Numbered from the stretch's first letter, positions 8,226 through 21,000 are shown. The stretch is 64,000 nucleotides of DNA from Streptomyces gossypii (GCF_025165795.1 NZ_JAJAGO010000001.1:496001-560000); one strand, 5' to 3'. Notes: generated from the letters alone by a model not told the origin. Translations and numbers: made by a program.

Positions 8226-9086
8226 GTGACCGCGCAGTGCATCACGGAGATCGGGTCCGGGGTCGATGACGCCGCTCGGCTGGCAGCCAGGGGCGTCACG
8301 GTCGGGTACGGCGGCCGGACGGTCATCGATGACCTCCACGTAGCGATCCCGCCGGGGGTGATCACCACGATCATCGGCCCCAACGGCTGCGGGAAGTCCA
8401 CCCTGTTGCGCACCCTGACGCGACTGCTCAAGCCGGTCAAGGGGTCGGTCGTCCTGGACGGCGAGGACATCGTCAAGCTCAGAACGAGGGATGTGGCGAA
8501 GAAACTCGGGCTGCTGCCGCAGGCGCCGGTCGCCCCGGAAGGGCTGACGGTCTCCGACCTGGTCGCCAGGGGCCGCCATCCGCACCAGAGTTGGCTGCGG
8601 CAGTGGTCGTCGGACGACGCCGCCGTCGTGGAGCGCGCACTGGCGATGACCGGGGTCTCCGAGCTGGCCGACCGCCCGGTCGACTCCTTGTCCGGCGGGC
8701 AGCGTCAGCGCGTCTGGATCTCGATGACCCTGGCTCAGGGAACCGATCTGCTGCTGCTGGACGAGCCGACCACCTACCTCGACCTGGCGCACGCGATCGA
8801 CGTGCTCGACCTGGTCGACGACCTGCACGAGTCGGGGTGCACGGTGGTCATGGTGCTGCACGACCTCAATCTGGCCACGCGCTACAGCGACAACCTCATC
8901 GTGATGCGGGAGGGTGCGATCCAGGCGCAGGGCCACCCGCGCGACGTGATCACCGCCGAGTTGCTGCACGAGGCGTTCGGACTGCAGGCCAAGGTGATCG
9001 ACGACCCGGTGGGCGACCGGCCGCTCATCGTCCCCATCGGCCGCACTCACGTCCGGCTCGGCCAGCTGGGCCCGAGCAAGAGCTAA
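8226..9086 (+). CDS. cchE: ferric-siderophore ABC importer ATPase CchE
   Basis: A 286-residue FepC/FhuC-type ATPase that powers CchC/CchD. All motifs are intact: Walker A GPNGCGKSTLL, Q-loop LPQAPVAPEGLTV, signature LSGGQRQRVWI, Walker B LLLLDEPTTYLDL, and H-loop VMVLHDLNLATRY. The start is taken as the GTG at 8226 with AAGGGGG just upstream. The gene ends a few bases before another iron box, which separates it from cchF. Confidence 0.95.
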   Translation: MTAQCITEIGSGVDDAARLAARGVTVGYGGRTVIDDLHVAIPPGVITTIIGPNGCGKSTLLRTLTRLLKPVKGSVVLDGEDIVKLRTRDVAKKLGLLPQAPVAPEGLTVSDLVARGRHPHQSWLRQWSSDDAAVVERALAMTGVSELADRPVDSLSGGQRQRVWISMTLAQGTDLLLLDEPTTYLDLAHAIDVLDLVDDLHESGCTVVMVLHDLNLATRYSDNLIVMREGAIQAQGHPRDVITAELLHEAFGLQAKVIDDPVGDRPLIVPIGRTHVRLGQLGPSKS

Positions 9087-9087
9087 G

Positions 9088-9106
9088 TTAGGCTAGGCTA
9101 GCCTCA
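9088..9106. promoter_or_regulatory. iron box upstream of cchF
   Basis: TTAGGCTAGGCTAGCCTCA matches the consensus at 16 of 19 positions. It begins right after the cchE stop and lies 70 bp before cchF, so it probably controls a promoter for the binding protein and the genes behind it. Confidence 0.75.
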
Positions 9107-9176
9107 CTTCAGCGCGATACGGTTCGTCCGCCCTGACACAGGGTGCAGCGGACGGTGCGAAAGCAAGGGATCTGGC

Positions 9177-10229
9177 ATGCTCCTCCATCGAACGACACTC
9201 GTGAAGCCCTGGCGGCGCCTGGCGGCGGTCCTGTCCGCCGCGACGCTCGGCGTCGGCCTCCTCGTGGGCTGCGGCTCCGACTCGGCGGAGGATGCGCCGG
9301 GCGACGACGCCCCCGCCGCCGCGGGCGGCGCATTCCCGGTCACCGTGGAGCATGCGTTCGGATCCACGGAGGTCACCAAGGCGCCCAAGCGGGTCGTCTC
9401 CGTCGGCTACACGGACGACCAGGCCATGCTGGCGCTGGGCACCAAGCCGGTCGGCATGGTCGACCAGTATCCGAACCCGGCGGGCAAGTCCCCCGACATC
9501 AACACCCAGTGGCCCTGGGTGAAGGACAAGTGGGGCGACACCCGCCCCGAGGTCATCATGAAGAACGGCGACTCGGGCCCGAACTACGAGAAGATCGCCG
9601 CCCTGCGGCCGGACCTGATCGTCGCGGTCTACTCCGAGATCGACAAGGCAGCCTTCGACAAGCTCTCCAAGATAGCTCCGACGGTGGGCCGTACCAAGGC
9701 CGAGAAGGAGCCCTTCAGCGCGCCGTGGCAGGACAACGCGGTCCACATCGCCAAGGCGCTGGGCAAGGAGGAAGAGGGCACCAAGCTGGTGCGGGGCATC
9801 GAGAGCAAGCTCAAGGCGGCCAAGAAGGCGCACCCGGAGTTCGCGGACCAGACCGCCGTGGCGTTGTCCTGGTACGAGGACTCGGTTGCGCCGTTCACCT
9901 CCACCGACGTGCGCGGACGGCTGCTGACGGGCATCGGCTTCACGTACCAGACCGAGATCGACAAGGTCGCGGAAGGCAGCTTCTCCACCGAACTCTCCCC
10001 CGAGCGCATCGACCTGGTCGACGTCGACCGCATCTTCGTCATCAACGACAAGGCGGACACGGAAGCGCTGAAGAAGTTCAAGCTGTTCACCAACCTGGAC
10101 GCCGTGAAGAAGGGCAACGTGTCGTACCTGCTGGACAGTGAGGGCCCGGCAGTCGGCGCGGCCATGTCCCAGGGCACCCTGCTGTCCCTGCCGTACGCCA
10201 TCGACGAGCTCGTCAAGTCGGCCGAGTAG
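9177..10229 (+). CDS. cchF: siderophore-binding lipoprotein CchF
   Basis: This 350-residue substrate-binding protein of the FepB/FhuD class captures ferric siderophore outside the membrane for CchCDE. It has a lipoprotein signal: basic KPWRR, a hydrophobic stretch, and the lipobox LLVGC with the lipidated Cys at residue 32. The mature part begins PVTVEHAFGSTEVTKAPKRVVSVGYTD and carries the RPDLIVAVYSE segment usual for the periplasmic-binding fold. AAGGGA precedes the ATG. Two bases separate its stop from the cchG start, indicating co-transcription with the exporter half. Confidence 0.95.
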   Translation: MLLHRTTLVKPWRRLAAVLSAATLGVGLLVGCGSDSAEDAPGDDAPAAAGGAFPVTVEHAFGSTEVTKAPKRVVSVGYTDDQAMLALGTKPVGMVDQYPNPAGKSPDINTQWPWVKDKWGDTRPEVIMKNGDSGPNYEKIAALRPDLIVAVYSEIDKAAFDKLSKIAPTVGRTKAEKEPFSAPWQDNAVHIAKALGKEEEGTKLVRGIESKLKAAKKAHPEFADQTAVALSWYEDSVAPFTSTDVRGRLLTGIGFTYQTEIDKVAEGSFSTELSPERIDLVDVDRIFVINDKADTEALKKFKLFTNLDAVKKGNVSYLLDSEGPAVGAAMSQGTLLSLPYAIDELVKSAE

Positions 10230-10231
10230 GT

Positions 10232-12019
10232 GTGGGCACGCCCGAGACGCGCGCCGCCCCGGCGACTCTGCGCACGGCGACCGGAGGCCAGGCCAACCGA
10301 TGGATCGCGGCGCACTGCCGCGAGATGCCCTGGCTGACGGTCGCCACCGTGCTCACCACGGTGGCCGGGGCGGCGCTCCAGGTGCTCCCGGTGCTCCTGC
10401 TCGGCCGGGTTGTCGACGGGGTGGCCGAGGGCGGGTCCCGCTCGATCCTGGTCACGGTCGGGGTGTTGATGGTGGCTGCCGCGCTGCTCGGCGCGGTGGC
10501 CACCGCGGTGTCGACCTACCTGATCGGGCGGCTGGGCGCGGATCTGCTCGCGCGGCTGCGCGAAGGCGCGGTACGGGCGGTGCTGGGAATGCCGAGCGCG
10601 CGGATCGAGCAGGCCGGCCGGGGAGACGTGCTGTCCCGGGTCGGTGACGATGTGGCCGTGCTGTCCAAGGGCATCCGCACAGCCGTCCCCACCGTGTTCT
10701 CGGCGGGGGTGCTGGTCGCCATCGCGACCGTCGGCATGTTCGGACTGGACTGGCGGCTCGGTCTGGCGGGCGCCGGCGCGCTGCCCGCGTACGCCCTGGC
10801 ACTGCGCTGGTATCTCCCCCGGTCCGCGCCGCTCTACCGGAAGCAGCGGGTGGCGCAGGCCGACCGTGCGCAGGCGTTGATCAGTGGCCTGAACGGGATC
10901 GACACGGTCCGTGCGTACCGCCTTGAGGGCGCCTTCCGCGAGAAGGTCACCAGCGAGTCGTGGCGGGTGCGCGAACTCGGCATCGAGGTCTTCCGGTTCT
11001 TCGGCCGGTTCGTCGGCCGGGAGAACCGCGCCGAGTTCATCGGCCTCGTCCTGATCCTCGTGGCCGGGTACGCCCTGCTGGAGGCCGACGCCGCCAGCCT
11101 GGGCGAGGTGTCGGCGGCCCCGCTGATGTTCCACCGGCTGTTCACCCCGCTGGGCGCCATCATGTTCACCTTCGACGAGGCGCAGAAGTCGGGCGCGAGC
11201 CTGACGCGGCTCGTCGGGGTGCTGGGGGAGGCTGCGGAGGACAGACTGGTGGGGGACGCGTCTGTCGCCCCGGCGGACGCGGGGCCGTACCCGGTGCGGG
11301 TGGAGGGGCTGACGTTCAGCTATCCCGACGCCGAGGAGCCCGTCCTCCGGGAGGTCAGCCTGACGATCCCGGCCGGCGGCTCGCTCGCTCTGGTGGGGGC
11401 GACGGGCGCGGGCAAGTCGACGCTGGCCGCGCTGATCGCGGGCATCGGGTCACCGCAGTCCGGGTCGGTGCGTGTGGGGCCGCACGACCTCGCCGGTCTG
11501 GACGAGGCCGGGGCGCGGGCGTTGGTGAGCATCCTGACGCAGGAGACGCACGTGTTCTCCGGGCCGCTCGCCGACGATCTGCGGCTGGCCGCGCCGGAGG
11601 CGGGCGATGCCGAGCTGGCGGAGGCGTTGCGCACGGTCGGCGCTTCCGGGTGGGTCGACGCGCTGCCCGAGGGGCTGAACACCATGGTCGGCGAGGGCGG
11701 CGAGCGTCTGGACGTGACCAGGGTCGCCCAGATCGCCCTGGCCCGGCTGGTGTTGGCCCGCTCGCCGGTGGTGGTGCTCGACGAGTCGACGGCGGAGGCG
11801 GGCAGTGAGGGCGCCGCCGAGCTGGAACGGGCCGTGCTGGCCGCGTGCGCGGGCCGGACCACGTTGTTCGTGGCGCACCGGCTGACCCAGGCGATGACGG
11901 CGGACCGGATCGCCGTACTGGACGCGGGGCGTGTGGTGGAGCAGGGAAGCCACGAGGAGTTGGTGGCTCTGGGGGGCAGGTATGCGCGGCTGTGGCGGGC
12001 CTGGCGGGAGAGTAGCTAG
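10232..12019 (+). CDS. cchG: ABC exporter half CchG with intact Walker motifs but altered signature
   Basis: A 595-residue TMD-NBD half-transporter, probably exporting coelichelin together with CchI. Six membrane helices span residues ~25-300. The ATPase domain has Walker A GATGAGKSTL (Lys near 395), Q-loop ILTQETHVF, Walker B VVVLDEST (Asp-Glu near 517-518) and the H-loop His near 549 in FVAHRL. The signature, normally LSGGQ, reads LDVTR (~493-497). CchI shows the opposite pattern, so the pair has one competent and one degenerate ATP site. The GTG start at 10232 is 2 bp after the cchF stop; an in-frame alternative is not obvious. Confidence 0.92.
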   Translation: MGTPETRAAPATLRTATGGQANRWIAAHCREMPWLTVATVLTTVAGAALQVLPVLLLGRVVDGVAEGGSRSILVTVGVLMVAAALLGAVATAVSTYLIGRLGADLLARLREGAVRAVLGMPSARIEQAGRGDVLSRVGDDVAVLSKGIRTAVPTVFSAGVLVAIATVGMFGLDWRLGLAGAGALPAYALALRWYLPRSAPLYRKQRVAQADRAQALISGLNGIDTVRAYRLEGAFREKVTSESWRVRELGIEVFRFFGRFVGRENRAEFIGLVLILVAGYALLEADAASLGEVSAAPLMFHRLFTPLGAIMFTFDEAQKSGASLTRLVGVLGEAAEDRLVGDASVAPADAGPYPVRVEGLTFSYPDAEEPVLREVSLTIPAGGSLALVGATGAGKSTLAALIAGIGSPQSGSVRVGPHDLAGLDEAGARALVSILTQETHVFSGPLADDLRLAAPEAGDAELAEALRTVGASGWVDALPEGLNTMVGEGGERLDVTRVAQIALARLVLARSPVVVLDESTAEAGSEGAAELERAVLAACAGRTTLFVAHRLTQAMTADRIAVLDAGRVVEQGSHEELVALGGRYARLWRAWRESS

Positions 12020-12021
12020 GT

Positions 12022-12060
12022 AGTAGTTAGGTAATCCTAAGTTAGGCTAGGCTAACTTTC
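12022..12060. promoter_or_regulatory. tandem iron boxes upstream of cchH
   Basis: Two adjacent sites lie 19-57 bp before the NRPS start. AGTAGTTAGGTAATCCTAA (12022-12040) matches the consensus at 12 of 19 and contains the dyad TTAGG-TAAT-CCTAA. TTAGGCTAGGCTAACTTTC (12042-12060) matches at 15 of 19. They suggest an iron-controlled promoter for cchH inside the cluster. Confidence 0.75.
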
Positions 12061-12078
12061 ACGCCGGGAAGGGATGCT

Positions 12079-15000
12079 GTGTCTTCGATGAGGGATTCGA
12101 CGGGGGAACACCGCGCTCGCCACGTACTGCTCTCCCCCACCTCGCTGGCCGACGTGCGCCGGCGAACCGGCGACTTCTCCGACCGGACCATCGCCGAAGC
12201 GTGCGCCATCGGGCTTTCGTACTGGGCGACGGGCCGCAGCCCCGACGGCATGGACCTCACCCCGGCCACTCCGTTCGCCGACGTCCTCGGGTGGGCCGGC
12301 GACGGCGGGGCCGGGCCGCAGGGCTGGGAGGCCGGTGCGGACGGCCGGAGCATCGCCGTTCCGGAAGGCGTCGCGCCGGCTCAGGCGCAGCTCGCGCTGG
12401 ACGACCTGGCCCTCTTCCCGAACCGGCCCCTCGGCACCATCAGCCCTACCAGCGTCGCGGCGAGGCTGGAGGCGCTGGCCGAGTGGAACGACACCGGGGC
12501 CGACCGGGACCGCCCGACGCTCGTGGAGATGTTCGCCGAGCAGGCACGGGCCAGGCCGGACGCCGTCGCCATCGTCGACGAGCAGCGATCGCTGACCTAC
12601 GGTGAGGCGGCCGAGCTGTCGGGCCAGTTGGCCCACCATCTGATCGAACGCGGCCTCACCGCCGAACAGGTGGTCGGCATCTCGCTGGACCGCTCCGCCG
12701 AGATGGTGATCGGGCTGCTCGCCGTGCTCCAGGCGGGATGCGCGTTCGTACCGCTCGATCCGCAGTGGCCCGCCGCGCGCCGAGCCGTCGTCATCGAGGA
12801 CGCCCGGGTCGTGGTGCAGCTCAACGGCTCCGGCGAGCAGCGCCCGGGTGAACCGGCCGCCGTGGCCGTCGACCTCGGTGACTGGCGGTTCGGCTCCTGC
12901 CCTGCCGAGGGCACCGGAGTCACCCTCCCCGGCTCCGCCCTGGCATACGTCATCTTCACGTCCGGTTCGACCGGGCGCCCCAAGGGCGCGATGATCCGGC
13001 ACGAAGCCATCAGTGAGCGCCTGCTGTGGCAGGTCGACGAGATCCTGGGTTGCGGTCACGACGACGCGTCGCTGTTCAAGGCGCCGCTGTCCTTCGACAT
13101 CTCCATCAACGAGATCTTCCTGCCGCTGGTGTCCGGCGGCAGACTGGTGGTCCTGCGTCCCGGCGGCGAGCGCGACCCGCACCATCTGCTGAGGGTGATC
13201 GCCGAACAGCGCGTCACCTTCACCTATCTGGTGTCGTCCATGCTGGACGTGCTGTTGGAGATCGCGGGCGACTCCGGTCGTCTCGACAGCCTGCGGCACG
13301 TGTGGTGCGGCGGCGAGGTGCTGACCCCGGAGCTCTACGAAAGGTTCCGCACCCGGCTCGACATCCCCATGTACCACGGCTACGGCCCGGCCGAAACGAC
13401 GATCGGTGTCTCGCACGTCATCTACCGGGGCGCGGCGGAACGCCTGTCGACGTCGATCGGCAAGGCCAACCCCAACACCCGGTTGTACGTGCTGGACGAC
13501 GAACTGCGCCCGGTCCCGGTAGGGGTCGGCGGCGAGTTGTACGCGGGAGGACTCCTGCTGGGGCGCGGGTACGTCCAAGCGCCCGGCCTGACGGCGTCCC
13601 GCTTCGTGGCGAATCCGTTCGCAGACGACGGGTCCCGGCTCTACCGGACGGGTGACCTCGCGCGGTTCGCCCCGGACGGGTCGCTGGACTTCCTCGGCCG
13701 GGCCGACAACCAGATCAAGATCCGCGGTATGCGGCTGGAAATCGAGGACGTCGAGATCGGTCTCGCCGAGCACCCCCGCGTACGGCACACCTGCGTGGTC
13801 GCGAAGAAGAACGCGACGGGCGGCACCTACCTGGTGGGATACGTGATCCCGGCCGCCGGGGCCGAGGGCCTGGGCGCGGAAGAGCTCAAGGCGTGGGCCG
13901 CCGAGCACATGGTCGCCCACATGGTGCCCGCCCACCTCGTGGTGATGCGGGAGTTCCCGCTCACCGCGAACGGCAAGGTCGACCGGGGGGCGCTGCCGGA
14001 GCCCGCGACCGCCACGGGCCCGCTCGTCGCGCCCGCCACCGAGAACGAGCACGCGGTCTGCGCGGCGGTCGCGGCGGTGCTGCGGCGGGGAGATGCCGAC
14101 GCAGTCGGTGTCGACCAGGACTTCTTCCAGCTCGGCGGAGACAGCATTCTGGCGATCTCCCTGCTGAGCACGCTGCGCGAAGCGGGCCTCCACGTCACCG
14201 CACAGCAGATCTTCACCCACAGCGTCCTGAGGGCGCTGGCGGCGGTGGCGAGCTGTGAGGACGTCTCCATGCTGGACGACGGAGATGTCCCCACTGGTTC
14301 CGTCGTGGGCTCGCCCATCGTGCAGTGGCTCGGCGAGACCACGGACACGATCGACGGCTTCGTGCAGTCCGTGGTGCTGAACACCCCGTCCTGCCTGACC
14401 GCCGACGCACTCGACGGGATACTCGCCGCGCTGCTCGCGCGACACGACATGCTGCGCGCCAAGCTGGTGCGCGGCGACCGCGGCGACCGCTGGAGCTTCG
14501 ACATCCCGGAGACGGGCAGGGCCGTCGCAGCGTGGCAGGAGAGCGACCGACCGCTCGACGCGTGCGTCGCGCTCGCCACCGACGGGCTCGACCCGGACGA
14601 CGGCGTGATGCTGCGTGCCGTCTGGCGCCGCGAGGCACGGCAGTTGGTCCTCGCCGTCCATCATGTGGTAATCGACGGCGTGTCCTGGCGGATCCTGATG
14701 GAGGATCTGGCCACGGCCTGGCGGCAGTTCACCTCGGGCGCGCCGATCGAGCTGCCCCCGGTGGGCACGTCGTTCCGGCGCTGGACGCAGTTGCTGGAGG
14801 GCGCGGCGTTCGGCGCGGACCGTGCCCATTACCAGCGCCCCCTGCCGGGAGGGGACGCACCGGTGGGCCGGCGCGCGCTGTCCGAAGCCGACACCGTCGC
14901 CCGGGAGCGGACTCAGACGGTCTCGGTGGGCCCCGAGGTCACGGCCGCACTGCTGGGCGAGATTCCCGCGAAGTTCCACGCGGGCGTGAACGACGTGCTG

Positions 15001-18000
15001 CTGACCGCGCTCGCGGTCACCCTCGCCCGGTGGCGCCGCGACCTCGGGCAGGATCAGACCTTCGCCCACATCGAACTCGAAGGCCACGGCCGCGAAGGCC
15101 GGTTCGTGGCGGGCAGCGCCGGCTTCGAGCCGGACCTGTCGCGGACCGTGGGCTGGTTCACCACCCTCTTCCCGGTGACGGTGGACCCCGGTGCGACCGC
15201 CGACTTCGGCGCCCCCGCCTATCTGGCCGCCGCGCTCAAGGCGGTCAAGGAAGACCTCGCCCGGGTGCCGGGCAACGGCGTTTCCTACGGTGCCCTGCGA
15301 TACCTGTCCGGCGCCGGGTTCGACGCGCCCGCACCGCAGGTGTTGTTCAACTATCTGGGCCGCTTCGACGCGGGCGCCTCCGGGGACTGGCAGCTCACGG
15401 GCGCCACGGGCCAGCTGGGCGAGAAGCGCGATCCGAGGACGCGCCTGCCGCGGGCTCTGGAGTTCAACGCGACAGCCGAAGCCGGCTCCACCGGCGGGTA
15501 CGAGCTGATCACCACCCTCTCCTGGCCCGAGGGGATGTTCACCGAGGAGGACATCGCCACGCTCGGCGCGTACTTCCGGGCGGCCTTGACCGGACTGGCC
15601 GCGCTCGACGAGGGCGGCCACTCACCCAGCGACTTCGCCCTGGTGCCGCTCACACAGTCCGACGTCGACGCCCTGGACGGCCCGTCGCTGCGGGACATCC
15701 TGCCGTTGACCCCGCTGCAGGAGGGCCTGTACTTCCACTCGGTCTTCGACGACGACTCGGCGGGCAGCTACGTCGAGCAGCAACTGCTGACCCTGGACGG
15801 CGAGGTGGACGCCGACCGGCTCGCGGCGGCGGCCACCCGGCTGCTCACGCTGTACCCGAACCTGGCCGCACGGTTCGTGGCCCTCGCCGACGGCCGTGTG
15901 GTCTCCGTCCTGGAGAGCGCTGGGGAGGCGCCCTTCACCACGCTGGACCGTCCCGGCATCACCGACGAGGAGATCCGCGAGCACGCCGAGCGGGACCGCC
16001 GCGCCGGTTTCGACCTGGCCACCGGCCCGCTGATGCGGTACACGCTCCTGTGCGGGGGCCCCGGCCGTGAGGTCCTTGTGCAGACGGTGCACCACCTCCT
16101 CGCCGACGGCTGGTCGGTGCCGCCGATGCTGCGCGCCCTGCTGGCCGAGTACCACGCGCCGGGCAGCGTGTGCCCACTCGGCGGCTTCCCCGACTACGTG
16201 AGCTGGCTCGCCGGACGCGACGACGGCGAGAGCGACCGGGTGTGGCGCGAGCAGCTCACCGGCCTGGCCGGCCCCTCGCTGGTCGCCGAGGGGCACAGCC
16301 CCTCCGACGCGTTCGCCGAGACCGCCGTGGAACCGGTGGAGGACGTCGACGCGGCCTGCCGCTCGGCCGGCGTACCGCTGAGCGCCGCCGTGCACAGTGC
16401 CTGGGCGGTGACGCTCAGCGGTGTCCTGCACGGGAGGGACGTGGTGTTCGGTTCCACGGTGTCCGGGCGCGACGCGGAGGTGCCCGGCATCTCGGACATG
16501 GTGGGTCTGTTCATCAACACGATCCCCGTGCGCGCCCGATGGGCCCGCACCACCACGGCGCGCGAGCTGCTCGCCTCGGTGTGGGAGCACCAGAGCGCGG
16601 TGCTGCCGCACCAGCACGTCTCGCTGTCCAGGATCGGCCGTCAGGCCGGCACCGGTCCCCTGTTCGACACCCTGGTGGTGTTCGACATCGCGACGGATGT
16701 GGACGGCCTGCGCGGTCCTGACGACGAGCTGGTCATCACCGGCATCGTGAACGAGGGCGCCCCGCACTACCCGTTGACGCTGGTGGTGGAGCGTGACCCC
16801 GACGACCGTGCGCGCTTCCGCCTGATCTACGACGGCGAACTGCTGCGGCAGGCGAGCGCCCAGGCACTCCTGCGCACCTTCGCCCGTACCCTCACCGGCC
16901 TGCTCACCCGGCCGGACGCCCTCGTCGGCAGCCTTGCCGACGGCACGCCCGAGGACGCCCGGCGTCCGCGTCCCGCAGGGCTCCCTCGGACGACGCTGGG
17001 CGGACTGTTCGACGCCGCCGTGAACCGCGCCCCGGCCGCCACCGCCGTCACCCAGTGCGGACTCGACGGCGGTACCAGGTCACTGACCTACGGCGAGCTG
17101 GCGGACGCCAAGAACGAGCTGGCGTCGGCCCTGCGCGCGGCCGGGGTCGGGCCGGGCGAACAGGTCGCCGTCGCCGTCCCGCGCTCACTCGAACAGGTGG
17201 TCGCCCTGATCGCGGTCGTCACCGCGGGCGGCGCGTACGTGCCGCTGGACCTGGCCTACCCGGACGAGCGGCTGGAGTACATCCTCGCCGACGCCGCTCC
17301 GCAGGTGGTCCTCGTCGACCGTGAGCAGCGAGACCGCTTCACGGAACTGCTGGCCCGGGCGGGCGTCCCGGCCCGCGTGCTCGTGCAGGGCGACGAACCG
17401 CCGCAGGGGGACGAGCCGCCGCCGGGCACCTGGCCCGAGGTCAGCGGTCAGGACCCCGCGTACGTCATCTACACGTCCGGCTCGACCGGCAGGCCCAAGG
17501 GTGTCGTCGTCCAGCACTCCAGCGTGGTGACACTGCTCGCGAACACCCAGCCCGACATGGGCTTCGGCCCGCACGACGTGTGCGTCCAGTTCCACTCCTT
17601 CTCCTTCGACTTCGCGGTCTGGGAGCTGTGGGGCGCGCTGGTGCACGGCGCTGAGCTGCTGGTGCCGGACTACGGGCTGACCCGCTCCCCCGTCGACTTC
17701 CACCGGCTGGTCCGCGAGCGCGGAGTCACCGTGCTCAACCAGACCCCTTCGGCGTTCTACCAGTTCACCGAAGCCGACCGGCACGGCGGTGAGCCGGTCA
17801 CGGCGCTGCGCCGGATCGTCTTCGGCGGCGAAGCACTGGATCTCGGACGGTTGCGCGGCTGGGTCGAGCGGCACGGCACGGCCTCGCCGGAGCTGGTCAA
17901 CATGTACGGCATCACCGAGACCACCGTCCACGTCACCCACCGGGTGCTGACCGAGGAGGACTTCGCCCTGCCCGGCGACGTCAGCCCGATCGGCGGCCCG

Positions 18001-21000
18001 ATACCCGGCCTGGTCACCTATCTGCTCGACGACCGTCTCCGGCCCGTACCGCCGGGCCGCGTGGGCGCCATCTACGTCGCCGGCGACCAGGTGTCCCTGG
18101 GCTACCTGGGCAGGCCGGGGCTCACCGCAGGCCGGTTCGTGGCGGACCCGTTCGCGGACGACGGCTCCCGCATGTACCACACGGGTGACCTCGCCTGCCG
18201 CACGCTCGACGGCGAACTGCGGTTCACCGGCCGCGCGGACGACCAGGTGCAGCTCAAGGGTTTCCGTATCGAGCTGGGTGAGGTGGAGTCCGCGATCAGG
18301 GGACTCGACGGGGTGGTCGATGTGGCCGTCACCATGGCCGACAGCCGTGACCACCTCGTCGCACACATCGTGGGCCGGGTTCCCGGCGACCTCGCCGGGC
18401 TTCTGTCCACGGCCCTGCCCGCGTACATGGTGCCCAGCCAGGTGCTGCCGGTCGGCACTCTGCCGCTGACGGTCAACGGCAAGCTGGACCGGAAGGCGCT
18501 GGCAGAGCGGGCGGGCGCACCCCCCGCGGAGCGCCCCGGTGGCTTGGCGCTGACCACTCTCGTCGGCATCTTCACGGAAGCCCTGCCCGGCTGCGACGTG
18601 GATGGTGACACCGACTTCTTCATGGCCGGAGGCGACAGCATCGTCGCCATCACCGTGATCAACCGGGCCAGGGCACTCGGCCTGCCGATCGCGCCCCGGG
18701 ACGTGTTCCTCTTCAGGACACCACGCGCGCTCGCCGGGCACCTGGGGACGCGCACGCCGCAGGCCGCCGTGACACCGCCCGCCCGCCGCGAGGACGGCCC
18801 GCTGACACCGACGCCGGTCATCCTGCGCCAGCGGGAGATGGGCGGATCGCTCGCCCGGTTCGCGCAGGCCAGGATGCTGGTGGCGGAAGAGGGCACCGGT
18901 TTCGCCGACGCCCAGCGCGCCGCGCACGCCGTCGTGGCCGCGCACCCGGCCCTCCGGATGCGGCTGCGCACCGAGTACGGAGTGTGGGCGCTGCGTACCG
19001 AACCCGCCTACGAGGTCACCGTCGTGCGGTCGGAAGCCACCGACGCGAGGAGCGCGGCGAACGAAGCCGCCGGACGGCTCGATCCCGAGTGCGGGGACGT
19101 CATCGCGTTCTCGTGGCTGGCCGCGAGCCGGACGCTGGTGGTCACCGTCCACCACCTCGCTGTCGACTCGGTGTCCTGGCTGGTCCTTCTCGACGACCTC
19201 GCCGCCGCTCTGCGCGGGACGGCCCTGGCACCGCCGACCACCTCCTATGCCGAGTACGCCGAAGCGCTGGCCACGCAGTCCGCCCAGGTGACCGGCGACC
19301 TCGGGCGCTGGGTCACCACGCTCCGGGCGCCCGCGCTGCTGTCCTCGGCCGGGGAGCTGCACGCGGTCGAGCGGCACGAGACCACCGTCGTACTGGCACC
19401 CGAGGTGAGCGACACGGTGACGCGTACCGCGCCGACCGCACTCGGCGTCGGCCTCACCGAGCTGCTGTGCGGCGCGCTGCGCACCGCGCTGACCCGCATC
19501 CAGCCCTCGCCCACCGATCTCGCGGTGGAGTTGGAGCGGCACGGCCGGGTCCCGGCGCTTGAACACCACGACTACACCCGCACGGTCGGCTGGTTCACCG
19601 CCATCGCGCCCGTGCGGCTGACCGCGCACACCGATCCCGTCGCGGCGGCGCACGAAGTCGCCGAGCGCCAGCCGAACGAGCGCGGCCACGTCGCCTACGG
19701 CCAGCTCAGGTACCTCAACCCGCAGACGGCCCCGCTGCTGAACGCCTGCCCGCAGGTGCTGTTCAACTACCTCGGCCGGGGCGGCGAGTCCCAGGCACTG
19801 CACGTCACCGGCGGCGAACAGCACAGCCCGTACGCCGTCGAGGTCAACGCGTGGACCGACGAGGCCACCGGAAGCCTGCATGCGGCCTTCACCCTCGCCG
19901 AGGGCATCCCCGACGAGATCACCGCGCACTGGCGGAGCGCGCTGGAACACATCGCGGAGTCGGCCTCGACGGCCGAGCGCACGGCACCGGTCACCCCGCT
20001 CCAACGGGGCCTGTTCTTCCAGGCCCAGCTGGCCGGTCCGGACGGTCCCGGCCGGGCGCGGTATGTCGCGCAGAGCTACTTCACCTTCGACCGGCGCCTG
20101 GACACCGACGCGCTGGCGGAGGCGATGGCGTACGTGATCGCGCGGCACCCGGTCGTGGGCGCCGGCTTCACCACCGACGACGACGGGAGCCCGGTCCAGG
20201 TCCTCCGTGCGGGCCGGCGGGTCGAGGTCCGCACGATCGAGCTGTCGACGGCGGCGGAGATCGAAGCCCTGCGCGCCCGGGACCGGGAGACGGGATTCGA
20301 TCCGGGGAAGCCGCCGCTGATCCGGCTGACCGTGGTGGGTCTGCCCGACAGCCGCGACGGCCTGCTGCTGAGCTACCACCTGCTGCTGTGGGACGGCTGG
20401 TCCCGCGAGATCCTGTTGCGGGACCTGTTCGACGCCTATCAGGCCGTTGTCGCGGGCGAGCCGCTGGATGCGGCCCCGGCCACGCCGAGCTTCGAGGACT
20501 ACGCCCGGCGGCTCGACGCCAGGGACCCCGCCGTGTCGGAACGCTTCTGGGCGGAGCACCTGGCCGGCCTGCCCGGCCCCACGCTGCTCGCCGGACCGCA
20601 GCCCTCCCTTTCGGACGGTCTGCCGCACGCGCTCGTGCACACGCTCTCCTCCGAGCAGTCGGAACTGCTGAGGGAAGCGGCAAGGGTGCACGGCGTCACG
20701 CTGAACTCGGTGCTGACCGGCGCGTTCGGCCTGCTGCTCGGCGCGCACACGGGCCGGAGTGACGCCGTGTTCGGCGTGACCGTCTCCGGCCGGGAGGGCG
20801 AGGGCCACTCCGGCATCGTCGGTGTGCTGCTCAACACCGTGCCCCTGTGGACGCGGGCACGGCCGGACGAGACAGCCGGCGAGTACCTGGCGGCCGTACA
20901 GGCGGCCAGGGTCGAGGCCATGGAGCACGAGCACCTCGGGCTCGGCGAGATCCAGCGGGCCAGTGGGCACGACACGCTCTTCGACAACCTGTTCGTGCTC

